37,333 nucleotides of DNA from Planctomycetia bacterium (GCA_005792145.1 SXSS01000035.1:1-37333); one strand, 5' to 3'; positions 16,901-26,422 are shown, numbered from the stretch's first letter. Translations and numbers: made by a program. The notes: a model not told the origin generated them from the letters alone.

Positions 16901-18487
16901 CGAGCGTTTTCCTGGTTGATCGACTGGTTGTTCGATCGGAGCGGCAGTCAAGAAATAGACGCCCATCACGATGTCCTGAGAAGGACTGACGATGGGATTT
17001 CCGTTCGCTGGGCTGAAAATGTTGTGCGTGCTCATCATCAGCACGGAAGCTTCGACTTGCGCTTCGAGAGAGAGCGGCAAATGCACCGCCATCTGATCGC
17101 CGTCAAAGTCCGCGTTGTATGCCGCACAAACAAGAGGATGAACCTTGATCGCATTTCCTTCGACGAGCACTGGCTCGAAAGCTTGGATACCCATTCGATG
17201 GAGTGTTGGAGCACGATTCAAGAGCACTGGATGATTCTTGGTGACTTGTTCGAGAATGTCCCAGACTTCAGGAGCTCGACGCTCAAGCATGCGCTTGGCA
17301 CTCTTGATCGTGTCTGCAAGGCCATGTTCCTTCAGCTTGCGGATAATGAAAGGTTGAAACAATTCGAGAGCGATCTTCTTTGGAAGTCCGCACTGCCAGA
17401 GTTTCAATTCTGGTCCGACGACGATGACCGACCGTGCCGAATAATCGACGCGCTTGCCGAGTAGATTTTCGCGGAATCGACCTTGCTTGCCTTTGATCAT
17501 GTCCGTGATGGACTTCAGCGGTCGATTGCTCGAGCCGAGCACTGGTCGTCTGCATCGACCGTTGTCAAACAACGCATCAACAGCTTGTTGCAACATTCGC
17601 TTTTCGTTGCGGATGATGACTTCTGGCGCGTTGAGATCCATCAACTTCTTCAATCGATTGTTTCGGTTGATGATGCGTCGATAGAGGTCGTTCAGATCGC
17701 TGGTGGCGAAGTTGCCGCTCTGAAGCAGAACGAGAGGACGAAGTTGCGGCGGGATCACGGGGATCACGTCGAGAACCATCCATTGCGGTTCGTTGGAAGA
17801 TCCACGAATCTGTTCGACCAATTTCAGTCGCTTCGAAAGGTCCTTCGCCTTCTGCTTGCTCTTTGTCTCATTCAATTCCAAACGAATTTCCGCAGCGATT
17901 GCATGAAGGTCGAGCAGGTCAGGGGAGAGGAGTTCGCGAATTGCTTCAGCGCCCATCATGGCGGTGAACTTGCTGCCGTGCTTCGCGACCATTTCGCGAT
18001 ATTCATCGTCGGTCAAGACTTGCTTGAATTCAAGATCCGTCGAACCTGGATCGGTGACAACATAATCCTGGAAGTAGACGACCTTTTCAATGTCGCCAGT
18101 TCGCATACCAAGCAGAGTTCCGAGTCGACTTGGAAGAGCCTTGAAGAACCAGATGTGAACTGCAGGCGCAGCGAGATTGATGTGTCCCATACGCTTGCGT
18201 CGCACACGCGAATGAGTGACCTTCACTCCACAACGGTCGCAGATGATTCCTTTGTACTTCGTTCCCTTGTACTTGCCGCAGGCGCATTCATAATCACGCT
18301 CTGGTCCGAAGATCCGCTCGCAGAACAGACCGTCCCGCTCGGGTCGGTATGTTCGATAGTTGATGGTTTCAGGTTTCTTGACTTCGCCGAAGCTCCAGCT
18401 TCGGATGTCATTTGGGCTCGCAAGTTGAATGCGAACTGCGCCGTAGTCATTCACACGATCGAAAACGCTTTCTGCCATGCTGTTCAT
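13994..18487 (-). CDS. rpoC: DNA-directed RNA polymerase beta' subunit
   Basis: Largest catalytic subunit of RNA polymerase, 1,497 residues. The N-terminal zinc site uses Cys 68, 70, 83 and 86. The catalytic magnesium motif NADFDGD is at 458-464. The bridge helix is around [19 protein letters not shown] (802-820). The second zinc site uses Cys 838, 912, 919 and 922. The trigger-loop region begins near [20 protein letters not shown] Gly/Pro/Ser-rich stretch at about 718-742, just before [13 protein letters not shown], is longer than I expect for the family. The ATG at 18487 is chosen; a second ATG at 18478 is possible. The gap from rpoB is 72 nt. rpsL and rpsG, often next in bacteria, do not follow. 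Confidence 0.99.
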   Translation of the reverse strand: MNSMAESVFDRVNDYGAVRIQLASPNDIRSWSFGEVKKPETINYRTYRPERDGLFCERIFGPERDYECACGKYKGTKYKGIICDRCGVKVTHSRVRRKRMGHINLAAPAVHIWFFKALPSRLGTLLGMRTGDIEKVVYFQDYVVTDPGSTDLEFKQVLTDDEYREMVAKHGSKFTAMMGAEAIRELLSPDLLDLHAIAAEIRLELNETKSKQKAKDLSKRLKLVEQIRGSSNEPQWMVLDVIPVIPPQLRPLVLLQSGNFATSDLNDLYRRIINRNNRLKKLMDLNAPEVIIRNEKRMLQQAVDALFDNGRCRRPVLGSSNRPLKSITDMIKGKQGRFRENLLGKRVDYSARSVIVVGPELKLWQCGLPKKIALELFQPFIIRKLKEHGLADTIKSAKRMLERRAPEVWDILEQVTKNHPVLLNRAPTLHRMGIQAFEPVLVEGNAIKVHPLVCAAYNADFDGDQMAVHLPLSLEAQVEASVLMMSTHNIFSPANGNPIVSPSQDIVMGVYFLTAAPIEQPVDQPGKRSKVPTFSSVNELLLAHELRKIGVHEWADVRLDRFAEVINGANDAAVPAPAHRRIRTTVGRIIFSEILAQGMPFYNCALGKKGAARVIDDTFARRGKAATIELLDALKETGFKASTTSGLSFGITDLHIPENKEKLIAESQKKVDQARKDYDDGNTTDDERRNRVMDAWSKCRDGLSAMVLESLKTDRRNQVAGTKHVAGNVPGSPSPASPSARYLNPVFLFMDSGARGNKTQMQQLAGMRGQMAKPSGEIMETPIKSNFREGLSVIEYFSSTHGARKGLSDTALKTADSGYLTRKLCDVAQSVVVIEHDCKQTRGIAKEAVYKGEEVDVPLRDVLKGRTSCENIVDPRTDRTIVGRNEIITVEKARLIEDLGVRTVYVRSPLTCQTPRGVCATCYGMDMSTGKLVEEGLAVGIIAAQSIGEPGTQLTMRTFHTGGIAVSATTENQWKVTQAGTIEYVDCGEAKVTAAAVPYRIALRKTGEVRVLDAKGRELEKYKVPYGAILLSNPGDQVKKGHAVLEWDVHVSPILAEKSGKIHFRDIQEGETVRIERKANKDEMVVIEHKGEKHPRLTIEDESGKVLDLHHLPAKAHIEVKDGQVIEAGQRIAFTPKGTARSADIVGGLPRVTEIFEARIPRDPAVLARISGRIELLPNERRGKMTIRIHAEGAKEELAEDHYVLQGKRLLVHSGDNVEAGDALTEGALTPSEILGIKGEDELYRYMLTEVQNVYRAQGVPISDKHIEVVLRQMLSKVRVVEIGDTTLLPNDVVERYVFRGFNDSLTSMLKIEDAGGTTLVKGSLVAKDEVKQANAEAELAGKAIAKTRKPKPARARTLLLGITKASLQSESFLSGASFQETTKVLTEAALKGAVDTLVGLKENVLLGHLIPAGTGFEIYTNLVIKQLVESTGEEFTEAAEMEAAAMAAEALGADRIGAAPTIKDFSGRDISANSSKEQLILEARNATAFEAADDGE

Positions 18488-18518
18488 AGTGGATCTTTCG
18501 AATAAGGAGTCAGAGTCT

Positions 18519-18557
18519 GAATCAGAACAAATCAGAACGAATCAAACGAATCACACA
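18519..18557 (-). repeat. Degenerate tandem repeat in the rpoB-rpoC gap
   Basis: Four copies of about 9-10 bp are seen on the plus strand as AATCAGAACA, AATCAGAACG, AATCAAACG and AATCACACA. In the mRNA they read as GAUUYGUUYU-like units. They fill the gap between the rpoB stop (18560) and the rpoC ribosome-binding region. They do not form a strong hairpin, so an unstructured spacer or protein-binding site is more likely than a terminator. Confidence 0.6.
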
Positions 18558-18559
18558 AC

Positions 18560-21500
18560 TCAGAGAATCGGCGCGGTCGCTTCGCCGCCAACCTTTTCAA
18601 GCTGAATGTTGAGACACAATCCCTTGATTTCTTGGCACAACACATCGAAGACCACAGGCATTCCTGCCTGCAGGGTGTTGTCGCCCTTCACCATCGACTC
18701 ATAGATCTTCTGGCGACCTTCGGTATCGTCGCTCTTGACTGTCAGAAGTTCTTGGAGCACATATGCCGCGCCGTACGCTTCAAGCGCCCAGACTTCCAAT
18801 TCGCCGAATCGCTGGCCACCTGTGCGAGCCTTGCCGCCGAGAGGTTGCTGAGTGATGAGGCTGTATGGTCCGGTGGATCGCGCGTGAATCTTGTCGTCCA
18901 CCAAGTGGTGGAGTTTCAAGAGATACATATATCCAACTGATGTGCGTTGGTTGAACGCTTCGCCGGTTCGACCGTCGTAGAGTTGAACCTTGCCGTCTTC
19001 CGGCATCAAGGCGAGCAATTCGTTTGAACGACCAGGATTTTCTCCGCTCTTCTCGAACGAAGCAACGCGTTGATTGACGTGCGTATTCGCTTCACGAATT
19101 GCGTCGAAAATTTCCGACTCCTTCGCGCCGTCGAACACCGGAGTGATTGCTTGGAAACCCAAGATGCGTGCAGCCCATCCAAGATGTGTTTCCAGAATCT
19201 GTCCGACATTCATACGACTTGGTACGCCGAGGGGATTGAGAAGAACTTCAACTGGAGTTCCGTCTTCCATAAACGGCATGTCCGCTTCGGGAACGATTCG
19301 GGCGATGACGCCCTTGTTTCCGTGGCGTCCGGCCATCTTGTCGCCGACCGACAATTGTCGCTTGGTCGCAAGATAGACCTTGACCATTTCAAGAACTCCC
19401 GATGGAAGTTCGTCGCCGCGCTTCATGTGGTTGACTCGTCGTTCCTTCTCGCGAAGAAGTTTCTGGATACGAGGCCAGAATTGTCCATAGGTGACCATCG
19501 CTTGATCGCGTGATTCCTTGGAGCCTTTGATCCACTTCTCGCTGAAGCCATCAATCTGTTCGAGGATGACGTCTGGAATATCGCTCGCACCGATCTTCTG
19601 TCGGGTGGAAGGATCGACCATTTCAGTTCCGATGATGCGATTGATTTCGCTTGCCATCTGGCGGAAAAGTTGAATTGCTTTCACATCCATCGACTGTTCG
19701 AAAGTGGAAATTTGCTTCTTGAGCAATTTCTTCTGTTCGTCGGTTTGATGTTGGCGTCGGCTGAAACTTTTCGTTCCGATGACAACACCTTCTGTTCCTG
19801 CTGGAACATCAAGAGAGTCATTCTTCACGTCTTCTCCTGCGCGTCCGAAGATCGCATGGAGAAGTTTTTCTTCCGGTGACAATTCGCTCTTGGACTTTGG
19901 GCTGACCTTGCCGACGAGAATGTCGCCTGGCATCACGCGAGCACCAACACGAATCACGCCGTGCTCATCCAAATTGCGAAGAGCACTTTCAGAAACGTTT
20001 GGGATATCCGCGGTGAACTCCTGACGGCCTAGTTTCGTCTCGCGCACTTCAACATCGAATGATTCGATATGAATTGAAGTGAACGTATCGTCTTTGACCA
20101 GCCGTTCGCTGATCACGATTGCATCTTCGAAGTTGTATCCGTCGAAGGTGTTGAATGCCACAAGGACATTCTTTCCGATAGCGAGCTCGCCTTGGCTGGT
20201 GCTCGCGCCGTCCGCGAGAATTTCTCCAGCTTTGACTTTCTGCTTCAGTTGAACGATCGGCTTTTGATTCTGGCAGGTCTTCTCGTTCAAGCCGACGAAT
20301 TTGCGAAGCGCATATTCATCCGCATTGTCGATGATGATTCGTTCCGCATCGACAAATGTGACGATGCCGGCGCGTTCTGCTCGAACAATCATTCCACTTG
20401 AACGACCGACAACTTTTTCCATGCCTGTTGCGACGAGCGGTGGATCGACCTTGATCAACGGCACGGCTTGGCGCTGCATGTTTGATCCCATAAGCGCACG
20501 ATTCGCATCGTCATGTTCGAGGAAGGGGATGAGTGCTGCGGACACGCCGACTGTTTGCTTCGGGCTGATGTCGACGAATTGAACTTCCGCGGATTCGGAT
20601 GTGACGAGTTCGCCACCTTTGCGCACAAGAACAAGATCTTGATCAATCTTGCCAGATTCGTTGACCGTTTCGCTTGGAGCCAAGATGCTCTTGATTTCCT
20701 CGTCAGCGCGCAAACGAACGGTCTTGCCGGTCGCCTTGCGTGACGAGATCTCTCTATAAGGAGTGAGCAAGAACCCATAGTCGTCGACTTCTGAATAAAT
20801 GCCCAAACTGGCGATCAGACCGATGTTCGCGCCTTCGGGGGTTTCAATCGGGCAGATTCTGCCGTAATGGGAGATATGCACGTCGCGCACTTCGAATCCT
20901 GCGCGCTTGCGATTCAAACCGCCTGGTCCCAGCGCCGAAAGGCGTCGTTCGTGAACGAGCATGGAGAGTGGGTTGGTCTGATCGACGACCTGCGACAATT
21001 CGCTTCGGCCGAAGAAGAATTCGATCGCACTTGAGATGGACTTGGAGTTGACCAAGTCCGCAATCTTGTACGACTTATCGGTTGGATCTTTCACGCTCAT
21101 GCGCTCTTGAACCGTTCGCTTCAATTTCAAGAATCCCTTGCGCATTTCTTCTGTTGCAAGTTCGTCCAAAGTTCGCAGACGACGATTTCCCAAGTGATCG
21201 ATGTCGTCGATGTGGGAGCGTGATCGTCGATTTGGATCGGCTGGTCGTCGCAACTCCATGATGTATCGAATGACGGCGAGGAAATCCTCTGCGCGCAAGT
21301 GTTGCGCGGTTTCGCCAACCTGCTTGTACTGCGGATCATCCGCAAACTTTCGGTTGACGCGGAATCTTCCGACTCGTCCGAGGCGATAACGATTCGTGTC
21401 CAGGAATTTTTCTGCGAAGAGATCTTTCGCCTTTTCAGTCTGCGGAGGATTTCCAGGTCGCAGTCTTGCGTAGAGGCGAAGCAGTGCCGCCTCGTATTCA

Positions 21501-22384
21501 GTTGCTTCAGCAAGGAAGTCCAACTTTTCTTCGGCAAGCGTGTTCAAGATCAGCGGATCGCCAGGATTGCAGATCGCACGAACCGTCTTGAGAGGACTTG
21601 CTTGGATGACGCCAACTTTGTCGCCGAATGCAACGCCGATCTTGCAGAGTTCTTCGCCAGTGTCTTGATCGATGATCAATTCAGCCGAATAGTGCTCTGG
21701 TTTGAGCTTTTCAACGCGCACATCCTCGACTTCATAGAACAGTTCGAGAATCTTTTCGGAGCTGGAGAACTTCTCATCCATCGCACGAAGGAAGGTGGTT
21801 GCGGCCAACTTCGTCGATTGGTCGATGCGCATCGCCAAGACATCCTTCTTGGTGACTTCCAATTCGATCCACGATCCTCGCTCTGGAATGATGCGCGCAC
21901 TGTGTAGTGGGCGATCACCAAAACTTGAGGCGATAGAAAAATCAACACCAGGTGATCGATGCAACTGACTGACAATCACTCGCTCGGAACCATTGACGAC
22001 GAATTCGCCACCGCCGAGAAGAATCGGAATGTCGCCGAGATAAATATCTTCTTCAAGAACATCCGTGGAGTCTTCGCGCTTCAGGCGCATCTTGACGCGC
22101 CATGGATATCCGTAGGTCAATCGAAGTTCGCGACATTCTGATTCGGTGTGCTGAGGCTCACCAAATGAGTATGAGACGAATTCTAATTTCATATTTCCGT
22201 CGTAACTCTCGATTGGAAAAACTTCTCGCAAAAGAGACTGAAGTCCTAAATGCGCTTTTCGTTCTTCATGAACAAGATCCTTTTGCAGGAAGCGTGTGTA
22301 CGCATCCTGTTGGACTCGAGTTAAATTTGGGACGGGGATCGCGTCGCCGCGCTTCGAATAGTCACGGACGTTTCTTGTGGTCAT
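18560..22384 (-). CDS. rpoB: DNA-directed RNA polymerase beta subunit
   Basis: Second-largest RNA polymerase subunit, 1,274 residues from the ATG at 22384. A TTG further up at 22411 is in frame, but AGAGGT lies just before the ATG. Family marks run in order: the rifampicin region [20 protein letters not shown] with the key Asp, His and Ser of sensitive enzymes kept; [13 protein letters not shown]-type sequence as [33 protein letters not shown]; and [15 protein letters not shown]. It closes with the [17 protein letters not shown] clamp segment. A terminator and a promoter-like site lie between rplL and this gene, so it can probably be transcribed apart from the ribosomal protein genes. Confidence 0.99.
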   Translation of the reverse strand: MTTRNVRDYSKRGDAIPVPNLTRVQQDAYTRFLQKDLVHEERKAHLGLQSLLREVFPIESYDGNMKLEFVSYSFGEPQHTESECRELRLTYGYPWRVKMRLKREDSTDVLEEDIYLGDIPILLGGGEFVVNGSERVIVSQLHRSPGVDFSIASSFGDRPLHSARIIPERGSWIELEVTKKDVLAMRIDQSTKLAATTFLRAMDEKFSSSEKILELFYEVEDVRVEKLKPEHYSAELIIDQDTGEELCKIGVAFGDKVGVIQASPLKTVRAICNPGDPLILNTLAEEKLDFLAEATEYEAALLRLYARLRPGNPPQTEKAKDLFAEKFLDTNRYRLGRVGRFRVNRKFADDPQYKQVGETAQHLRAEDFLAVIRYIMELRRPADPNRRSRSHIDDIDHLGNRRLRTLDELATEEMRKGFLKLKRTVQERMSVKDPTDKSYKIADLVNSKSISSAIEFFFGRSELSQVVDQTNPLSMLVHERRLSALGPGGLNRKRAGFEVRDVHISHYGRICPIETPEGANIGLIASLGIYSEVDDYGFLLTPYREISSRKATGKTVRLRADEEIKSILAPSETVNESGKIDQDLVLVRKGGELVTSESAEVQFVDISPKQTVGVSAALIPFLEHDDANRALMGSNMQRQAVPLIKVDPPLVATGMEKVVGRSSGMIVRAERAGIVTFVDAERIIIDNADEYALRKFVGLNEKTCQNQKPIVQLKQKVKAGEILADGASTSQGELAIGKNVLVAFNTFDGYNFEDAIVISERLVKDDTFTSIHIESFDVEVRETKLGRQEFTADIPNVSESALRNLDEHGVIRVGARVMPGDILVGKVSPKSKSELSPEEKLLHAIFGRAGEDVKNDSLDVPAGTEGVVIGTKSFSRRQHQTDEQKKLLKKQISTFEQSMDVKAIQLFRQMASEINRIIGTEMVDPSTRQKIGASDIPDVILEQIDGFSEKWIKGSKESRDQAMVTYGQFWPRIQKLLREKERRVNHMKRGDELPSGVLEMVKVYLATKRQLSVGDKMAGRHGNKGVIARIVPEADMPFMEDGTPVEVLLNPLGVPSRMNVGQILETHLGWAARILGFQAITPVFDGAKESEIFDAIREANTHVNQRVASFEKSGENPGRSNELLALMPEDGKVQLYDGRTGEAFNQRTSVGYMYLLKLHHLVDDKIHARSTGPYSLITQQPLGGKARTGGQRFGELEVWALEAYGAAYVLQELLTVKSDDTEGRQKIYESMVKGDNTLQAGMPVVFDVLCQEIKGLCLNIQLEKVGGEATAPIL

Positions 22385-22516
22385 AGTTACCTCTGAAAGT
22401 TCTCGTTCCAACCCAATGCACCATCACGATCGATAGAATGAATTCGCTGAGCGTTTTTTTTCTGTCGAAGTTTCGTGACTTTCCAAACAAATTTTGGGGC
22501 GCGTGCCAAGTCCCGA

Positions 22517-22546
22517 AGGGTAGCAAGCGATATGCCAAAAGCGCAA
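22517..22546 (-). promoter_or_regulatory. Candidate promoter for rpoB-rpoC
   Basis: On the minus strand, TTGCGC (22541-22546) and the extended -10 TGCTACCCT (hexamer 22517-22522) are separated by 18 bp. They lie downstream of the rplL terminator and give a leader of about 125 nt before rpoB. The same stretch also fits a sigma-54 pattern (TGGCAT, 5 nt, TTGCT). The sigma-70 reading is preferred because the TGCTANNNT form recurs at other genes here. The rest of the 316-bp gap holds only the terminator and the leader. Confidence 0.5.
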
Positions 22547-22630
22547 GGGGGGAGAGATGATTTTCTTGATATTTTCCAAAGTTATTTGTTATCTGGCTCT
22601 CTTGGGCAGGGGGCATTATTGCGTAGGCAT

Positions 22631-22662
22631 AAAAAAGCCCCGCCAAGAAACAGGCGGGGCTT
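22631..22662 (-). terminator. Intrinsic terminator after rplL
   Basis: A perfect 10-bp stem (22635-22644 with 22653-22662) of mostly G-C pairs has an 8-nt loop. In the minus-strand RNA it is followed by six U residues (22631-22636, the last two shared with the stem). It begins 38 nt after the rplL stop. It would end or reduce transcription of the rplKAJL message before rpoB. Confidence 0.9.
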
Positions 22663-22700
22663 GAAAATCAACTGAAACTGAAGGATTCTGTGCGGTCAAA

Positions 22701-23102
22701 TCACTTCAGGACGACTTTGCCGCCGGCTGCTTCGAGAGCCGCCTTGAGCTTCTCGGCCTCTTCCTTGGAGAGGTTCTCTTTGATCGCCTTTGGGGCTCCA
22801 TCAACAAGATCCTTTGCTTCCTTGAGGCCAAGTCCAGTTGCCTCACGGACAACCTTGATGACATTGATCTTGGTCGCGCCGGAATTTTCCAGCATGACGG
22901 TGAATTCGGATTGTTCAACAGCTGCAGCAGCGCCACCGCCACCATCACCTGCGGCCATCATGACGGCTCCACCAGCTGCTGGTTCGATACCGTACTTTTC
23001 CTTCATATATTCCGCCAATTCGACTGCTTCCTTGAGGGTCAGCGAGGCGATGGAATCTCCCATGGAGGTAATTTTTGCTTCAAAAGTTTTCGTGTCAGAC
23101 AT
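22701..23102 (-). CDS. rplL: 50S ribosomal protein L7/L12
   Basis: Stalk protein of the large subunit that recruits translation GTPases; several copies bind L10. It has 133 residues, slightly longer than the usual 120-130. The N-terminal dimerisation helices are [18 protein letters not shown]. The flexible hinge, here Gly/Ala-rich with [12 protein letters not shown], lies near 51-60. The compact C-terminal domain has [20 protein letters not shown] and ends GGKVVLK. AAGGAG sits just upstream of the ATG. The gene is followed by a strong terminator. Confidence 0.98.
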   Translation of the reverse strand: MSDTKTFEAKITSMGDSIASLTLKEAVELAEYMKEKYGIEPAAGGAVMMAAGDGGGGAAAAVEQSEFTVMLENSGATKINVIKVVREATGLGLKEAKDLVDGAPKAIKENLSKEEAEKLKAALEAAGGKVVLK

Positions 23103-23136
23103 TTCAATACTCCTTCAAATTGTGCTCCCCATAGGC

Positions 23137-23170
23137 GACACCACGAGGTGTCATTTCATCCCCGAAGGGA
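23137..23170 (-). other. Two small hairpins in the rplJ-rplL gap
   Basis: In the message the first hairpin is UCCC-UUCG-GGGA (23159-23170), with the very stable UUCG loop. The second is GACACC-UCGU-GGUGUC (23137-23152), a 6-bp stem. Neither is followed by a U-run. They lie between rplJ and the rplL ribosome site, where they could affect RNA processing or the higher synthesis of L7/L12. A regulatory role is inference. Confidence 0.5.
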
Positions 23171-23203
23171 CCAGTGGAGTGCGGTTCTAAAAATCAGATC
23201 AGT

Positions 23204-23752
23204 TCAGCTCGCTTTCGCGGCGATTTTTTCGCCTTTTTCCAGTCGAGTTTGGATTTCCTTGACAACGCCGAGGAGGCGTGATCCTGGTGCGACAACTGTG
23301 CCGACAAGTTTTCGGGCAGGTGAGAGCACCAAAGTGATAAGTTGCGATTGCGCCTCTTCGCGGGTTGGGAATTTGCTGAGGCGAGTGACGCCTTCATCGC
23401 CATCGAACCATGACCCGTCGATGCATGCTCCCATCAACGCAAGATTGTCGTTGGTTTTGGCACTCTTGACCAATTCACGGGCGATCGTGACGACGCTTGT
23501 CTTTCCATAGACAATTGCGCGAGGACCTTTGAGTCCCGGAGCAAGCGCTTCGAGAGGAGTCCCCTTGAATGCGCGCTTCGCCAAGGTGTTCTTGACAACA
23601 GTCACGCGCACATCACTTGTACGCATTTGTGCGCGCAGAAGTGTGGTGGCCTTTGTTGGCATGCCGCGAATTTCGATCAAGACTGCGCCTTCGACACCGT
23701 CAAAGCGCTTCTTGTATTCCGACACGATCATGTTCTTAATTGGTTTGCTCAT
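23204..23752 (-). CDS. rplJ: 50S ribosomal protein L10
   Basis: Base of the ribosomal stalk: it binds 23S rRNA and carries L7/L12 dimers. It has 182 residues, in the usual range. The N-terminal rRNA-binding domain has VRVTVVKNTLAKRAFKGT, and the C-terminal helix that holds L7/L12 follows LVGTVVAPGSRLLGVVKEI. It begins 41 nt after rplA. In many bacteria L10 with L7/L12 binds its own leader. Only 41 nt are available here, and I see no clear leader structure before rplJ. Confidence 0.97.
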   Translation of the reverse strand: MSKPIKNMIVSEYKKRFDGVEGAVLIEIRGMPTKATTLLRAQMRTSDVRVTVVKNTLAKRAFKGTPLEALAPGLKGPRAIVYGKTSVVTIARELVKSAKTNDNLALMGACIDGSWFDGDEGVTRLSKFPTREEAQSQLITLVLSPARKLVGTVVAPGSRLLGVVKEIQTRLEKGEKIAAKAS

Positions 23753-23793
23753 TGGATATTCCTCTGATATTTCTCAGTTGATCACTTCAGGAT

Positions 23794-24492
23794 TTAGACT
23801 GCAACTTGGACGCCGGGGCTCATGGTGGCACTGACGACGCACTTGCGGATGTACAAGCCTTTCGATGAAGCTGGCTTTGCCTTGACGATGACGGCGAGGA
23901 AGTGTTCGAGGTTGGAGACCAAATCCTCGTCTTTGAAAGAAAGTTTTCCGATGATGCAGTGGACATTTCCGCCATCATCATTTCGGTATTCAACTTTTCC
24001 AGCGACATATTCGCGAACAGCAGTCGCAACATCAGGGGTGACCGTTCCAGCCTTTGGAGATGGCATCAGTCCCTTTGGACCGAGCACTTTTCCAAGACGG
24101 CTGACGATACGCATCATGTCCGGACTGGCGACGGCGACATCAAAATCCATCCAGCCGCCTTCGATCTTGGCGACAAGATCTTCTGCGCCAACTTCAATTG
24201 CACCCGCAGCTTTCGCGGCAGGGGCCTTGTCGCTATTGCAGAAGCACACGACACGCGAAGTCTTTCCCACGCCCTTGGGGAAAGAAATCGCGCCTCGAAG
24301 TGCTTGATCCGCAACTTTCGGATCGATGCCTAAATGCACGACGATATTGATCGTCTGATCAAACTTCGTCGCCTTGTACTTGCGAAGCGACTTGATCGCG
24401 TCAGCAGGTGTTTGAATTGTTGTCACGAGAGAACCTTGGTTGGCTCGCACGCGCTTGCTATGACCGATGACTTTTGCTTCTTTCGTTGCCAT
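23794..24492 (-). CDS. rplA: 50S ribosomal protein L1
   Basis: Forms the mobile L1 stalk next to the E site and, in studied bacteria, represses its own operon by binding the rplK leader. It has 232 residues, the standard length. Family marks are DQTINIVVHLGIDPKVADQ, the signature KVLGPKGLMPSPKAGTVT and FKDEDLVSNLEHFLAVI. It starts 5 nt after the rplK stop, consistent with coupled translation. Confidence 0.98.
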   Translation of the reverse strand: MATKEAKVIGHSKRVRANQGSLVTTIQTPADAIKSLRKYKATKFDQTINIVVHLGIDPKVADQALRGAISFPKGVGKTSRVVCFCNSDKAPAAKAAGAIEVGAEDLVAKIEGGWMDFDVAVASPDMMRIVSRLGKVLGPKGLMPSPKAGTVTPDVATAVREYVAGKVEYRNDDGGNVHCIIGKLSFKDEDLVSNLEHFLAVIVKAKPASSKGLYIRKCVVSATMSPGVQVAV

Positions 24493-24497
24493 TGGGA

Positions 24498-24923
24498 TTA
24501 TGCCTCCACCGTCACGCCCATTGAGCGCGCGGTTCCTGCGATGACTCGCATTGCTGCTTCGATACTGCCAGCGTTCAGGTCCTTCATTTTTTCTTCTGCG
24601 ATTTTCTTCAGCTGTGCTTGTGTGATCTTGCCGACTTTGTCGGTGTTGGGCTTTCCAGAACCCTTTTCGATCTTCAGCGCACTAGCAATGAGCACGGATG
24701 ATGGCGAACTTTTGATCTCGAGATCAAAACTTCGATCTGCATACACAGTGACGATGCAGCCGACGACTCGGCCGTTGAGTTCACGAGTCGCTTCGTTGAA
24801 TTTCGAAATGAACTGTCCTGGATTGACGCCATTCGCGCCCAGGACTGGTCCCAGTGGAGGTGCGGGAGTTGCCTTGCCACCAGGGGCAAGGATCTTGAAT
24901 TGCTTTTGAATTTTCTTGGCCAT
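24498..24923 (-). CDS. rplK: 50S ribosomal protein L11
   Basis: Binds 23S rRNA at the GTPase-associated centre. It has 141 residues, the standard length. The N-terminal ATPAPPLGPVLGANGVN is the classic L11 motif; the C-terminal rRNA-binding domain has DLNAGSIEAAMRVIAGTARSMG. GGGAGG lies about 10 nt upstream of the ATG. It is the first gene of the leftward ribosomal protein and polymerase cluster. secE and nusG, its usual upstream partners, are not present before the divergent tyrS. Confidence 0.98.
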   Translation of the reverse strand: MAKKIQKQFKILAPGGKATPAPPLGPVLGANGVNPGQFISKFNEATRELNGRVVGCIVTVYADRSFDLEIKSSPSSVLIASALKIEKGSGKPNTDKVGKITQAQLKKIAEEKMKDLNAGSIEAAMRVIAGTARSMGVTVEA

Positions 24924-24947
24924 GTTTTTGAACCTCCCACCTGAATT

Positions 24948-24977
24948 GCCCCGACAAGGGGCTGTGCCGACTCAGCC
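24948..24977 (-). promoter_or_regulatory. rplK leader with two overlapping stem-loops
   Basis: In the leader RNA, GGCUG (24977-24973) can pair with CAGCC (24964-24960). GCCCC (24962-24958) can pair with GGGGC (24952-24948). The two 5-bp stems share three bases, so they exclude each other. The second ends about 9 nt before the GGGAGG ribosome site. L1 is known to bind the rplK leader in some bacteria, so this is a candidate site; that link is inference. Confidence 0.45.
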
Positions 24978-25029
24978 AAGATTCGGCGTATTCAAGTAGT
25001 TCGTACGGTCTGAGATTTGCGAGTCGAGA

Positions 25030-25057
25030 AGTTTAGCAAGTCTGGGCAATTCTGCAA
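25030..25057 (-). promoter_or_regulatory. Promoter for the rplK operon
   Basis: On the minus strand, TTGCAG (25052-25057) lies 16 bp from TAAACT (25030-25035), which is preceded by TGC to give the extended -10 TGCTAAACT. The predicted leader is about 100 nt. This is the best sigma-70-like promoter in the window. Confidence 0.65.
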
Positions 25058-25117
25058 GTGGTTTGGCGCCCAGAATCCAATTGGCAGGTTCGGGGTCTCA
25101 GTGCAACTGTCTATATA

Positions 25118-25123
25118 TATGAT
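25118..25123 (+). promoter_or_regulatory. Candidate -10 element for a leaderless tyrS transcript
   Basis: TATGAT ends 6 nt before the ATG at 25130, within the run CTATATATATGAT. No Shine-Dalgarno site is present. Transcription would start at or near the A of the start codon. The -35 region is weak. Confidence 0.45.
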
Positions 25124-25129
25124 TCCGAT

Positions 25130-26422
25130 ATGAGTTCCCACGCGCCAACTGATTTCATTGCGGATCTGAAGTGGCGTGGTTTATTGCATCAAACCACATC
25201 TGACTTGCTCACGGGACACTTGCTGACCGCTGGACGCTTGGCATATTGCGGATTTGACCCCACGAGCGACAGTTTGACCGTTGGAAATCTGCTTCCAATC
25301 ACGATGTTGGCAAGATGGCAACAGGCAGGGCATCGTCCGCTTGTTCTTATGGGCGGCGCAACGGGACTCATTGGCGATCCCAGCGGAAAATCCGCCGAGC
25401 GTCAGGTCATTAGCGCCGAAAAAGTTCGCCATCACGTCACTCGACAACGGCCAATCTTTGCGCGCGTGTTGGACTTCGCTGGATCGAATGCCGCCAGCGT
25501 TGTGGACAATGCCGACTGGCTGATGAAAATTGGTTACATCGAAATGTTGCGCGATGTCGGAAAGTTTTTCTCTGTAAATCAAATGGTTGCACGCGATTCA
25601 GTTGCAACTCGATTGACAGAGCGTGAACAGGGAATTTCTTACACTGAATTCAGTTACATGATCTTGCAGGCGTATGACTTTTTACATTTGTATCGAACTG
25701 CAGGATGCACCGTACAAATTGGTGGCGCGGATCAGTGGGGGAACATCTGTTCTGGAATCGATTTGATTCGGCGAATTTCAAGCGGTGATGCGTACGGGAT
25801 TACAAATCAGTTGGTGACAAAGTCGGATGGAACAAAGATTGGCAAGTCTGAATCTGGCGCGATCTATTTGAATGCCGACAGAACGAGTCCATATCGATTC
25901 CATCAATTCTGGATGAACGCAGCCGATGAAGATGCGCTGAAATTTCTGAAGTGGTTCACATTCTTGACGCACGAGAAAATCGATGCGATTTCTCTGGCGC
26001 ACAAGAGCGATCCCTCTGCAAGGCTGGCCCAGAAAACTGTGGCTGATGAACTGACGACCATGGTGCATGGCGAAACCGAAACGCAAAGAGCTGGTCTGTG
26101 CGCAAAGGCCTTGTTTGGAGGGGATATTCGAGAGCTCGATGCGCAATCAGCAATGGATGTAGCGGCGGATCTGCCTGGCCCTCGATTGACTCGGGACGCG
26201 CTAGCTGAAAGTGGAAAAGGGGTGATTGATCTCCTCGTGGAATCGGGGCTCGCTTCGAGCAAGCGGGAAGCAAGAGAATTTCTCGAAACTGGAGCGGTTC
26301 AGGTCAATGGAGAGCGTGCCTCTTTGGAAAGTCGAGTCGCCGTGGATTCGTTACTGCACGGATCGTTCGCCTTCATTCGGCGTGGGAAGCGGAATTGGGC
26401 TGTCGCTGAATTCGCAAAGTGA
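25130..26422 (+). CDS. tyrS: Tyrosyl-tRNA synthetase
   Basis: Class I synthetase that charges tRNA with tyrosine. It has 430 residues from the ATG at 25130. An in-frame start at 25058 would add 24 residues without family sequence. The tyrosine and ATP pocket has GFDPTSDSLTVGNL (41-54), LMGGATGLIGDPSGK, QIGGADQWGN and the KMSKS-type loop KSDGTKIGKS (231-240). A C-terminal S4 RNA-binding domain covers about the last 65 residues. In the usual HIGH motif both histidines are changed, to Thr50 and Asn53. The Asn variant is found in other TyrRS; the Thr is unusual. The gene is divergent from rplK and heads a run of four rightward genes. Confidence 0.97.
   Translation: MSSHAPTDFIADLKWRGLLHQTTSDLLTGHLLTAGRLAYCGFDPTSDSLTVGNLLPITMLARWQQAGHRPLVLMGGATGLIGDPSGKSAERQVISAEKVRHHVTRQRPIFARVLDFAGSNAASVVDNADWLMKIGYIEMLRDVGKFFSVNQMVARDSVATRLTEREQGISYTEFSYMILQAYDFLHLYRTAGCTVQIGGADQWGNICSGIDLIRRISSGDAYGITNQLVTKSDGTKIGKSESGAIYLNADRTSPYRFHQFWMNAADEDALKFLKWFTFLTHEKIDAISLAHKSDPSARLAQKTVADELTTMVHGETETQRAGLCAKALFGGDIRELDAQSAMDVAADLPGPRLTRDALAESGKGVIDLLVESGLASSKREAREFLETGAVQVNGERASLESRVAVDSLLHGSFAFIRRGKRNWAVAEFAK

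Noticed and set aside
22521-22537. Sigma-54-like site (TGGCAT, 5 nt, TTGCT) before rpoB
   Set aside because: The match is good but overlaps a sigma-70-like TGCTACCCT that recurs at other genes here. A housekeeping operon is an unlikely sigma-54 target and no activator site or rpoN gene is in view.
22362-22646. 94-codon open frame between rplL and rpoB on the minus strand
   Set aside because: It begins inside the terminator region, crosses the rpoB promoter, overlaps the rpoB start in another frame, has no ribosome site and shows no protein-like pattern.
24924-25129. A tRNA-Trp gene before rplK, as in some bacteria
   Set aside because: No cloverleaf, T-loop sequence or CCA-end pattern could be formed on either strand.
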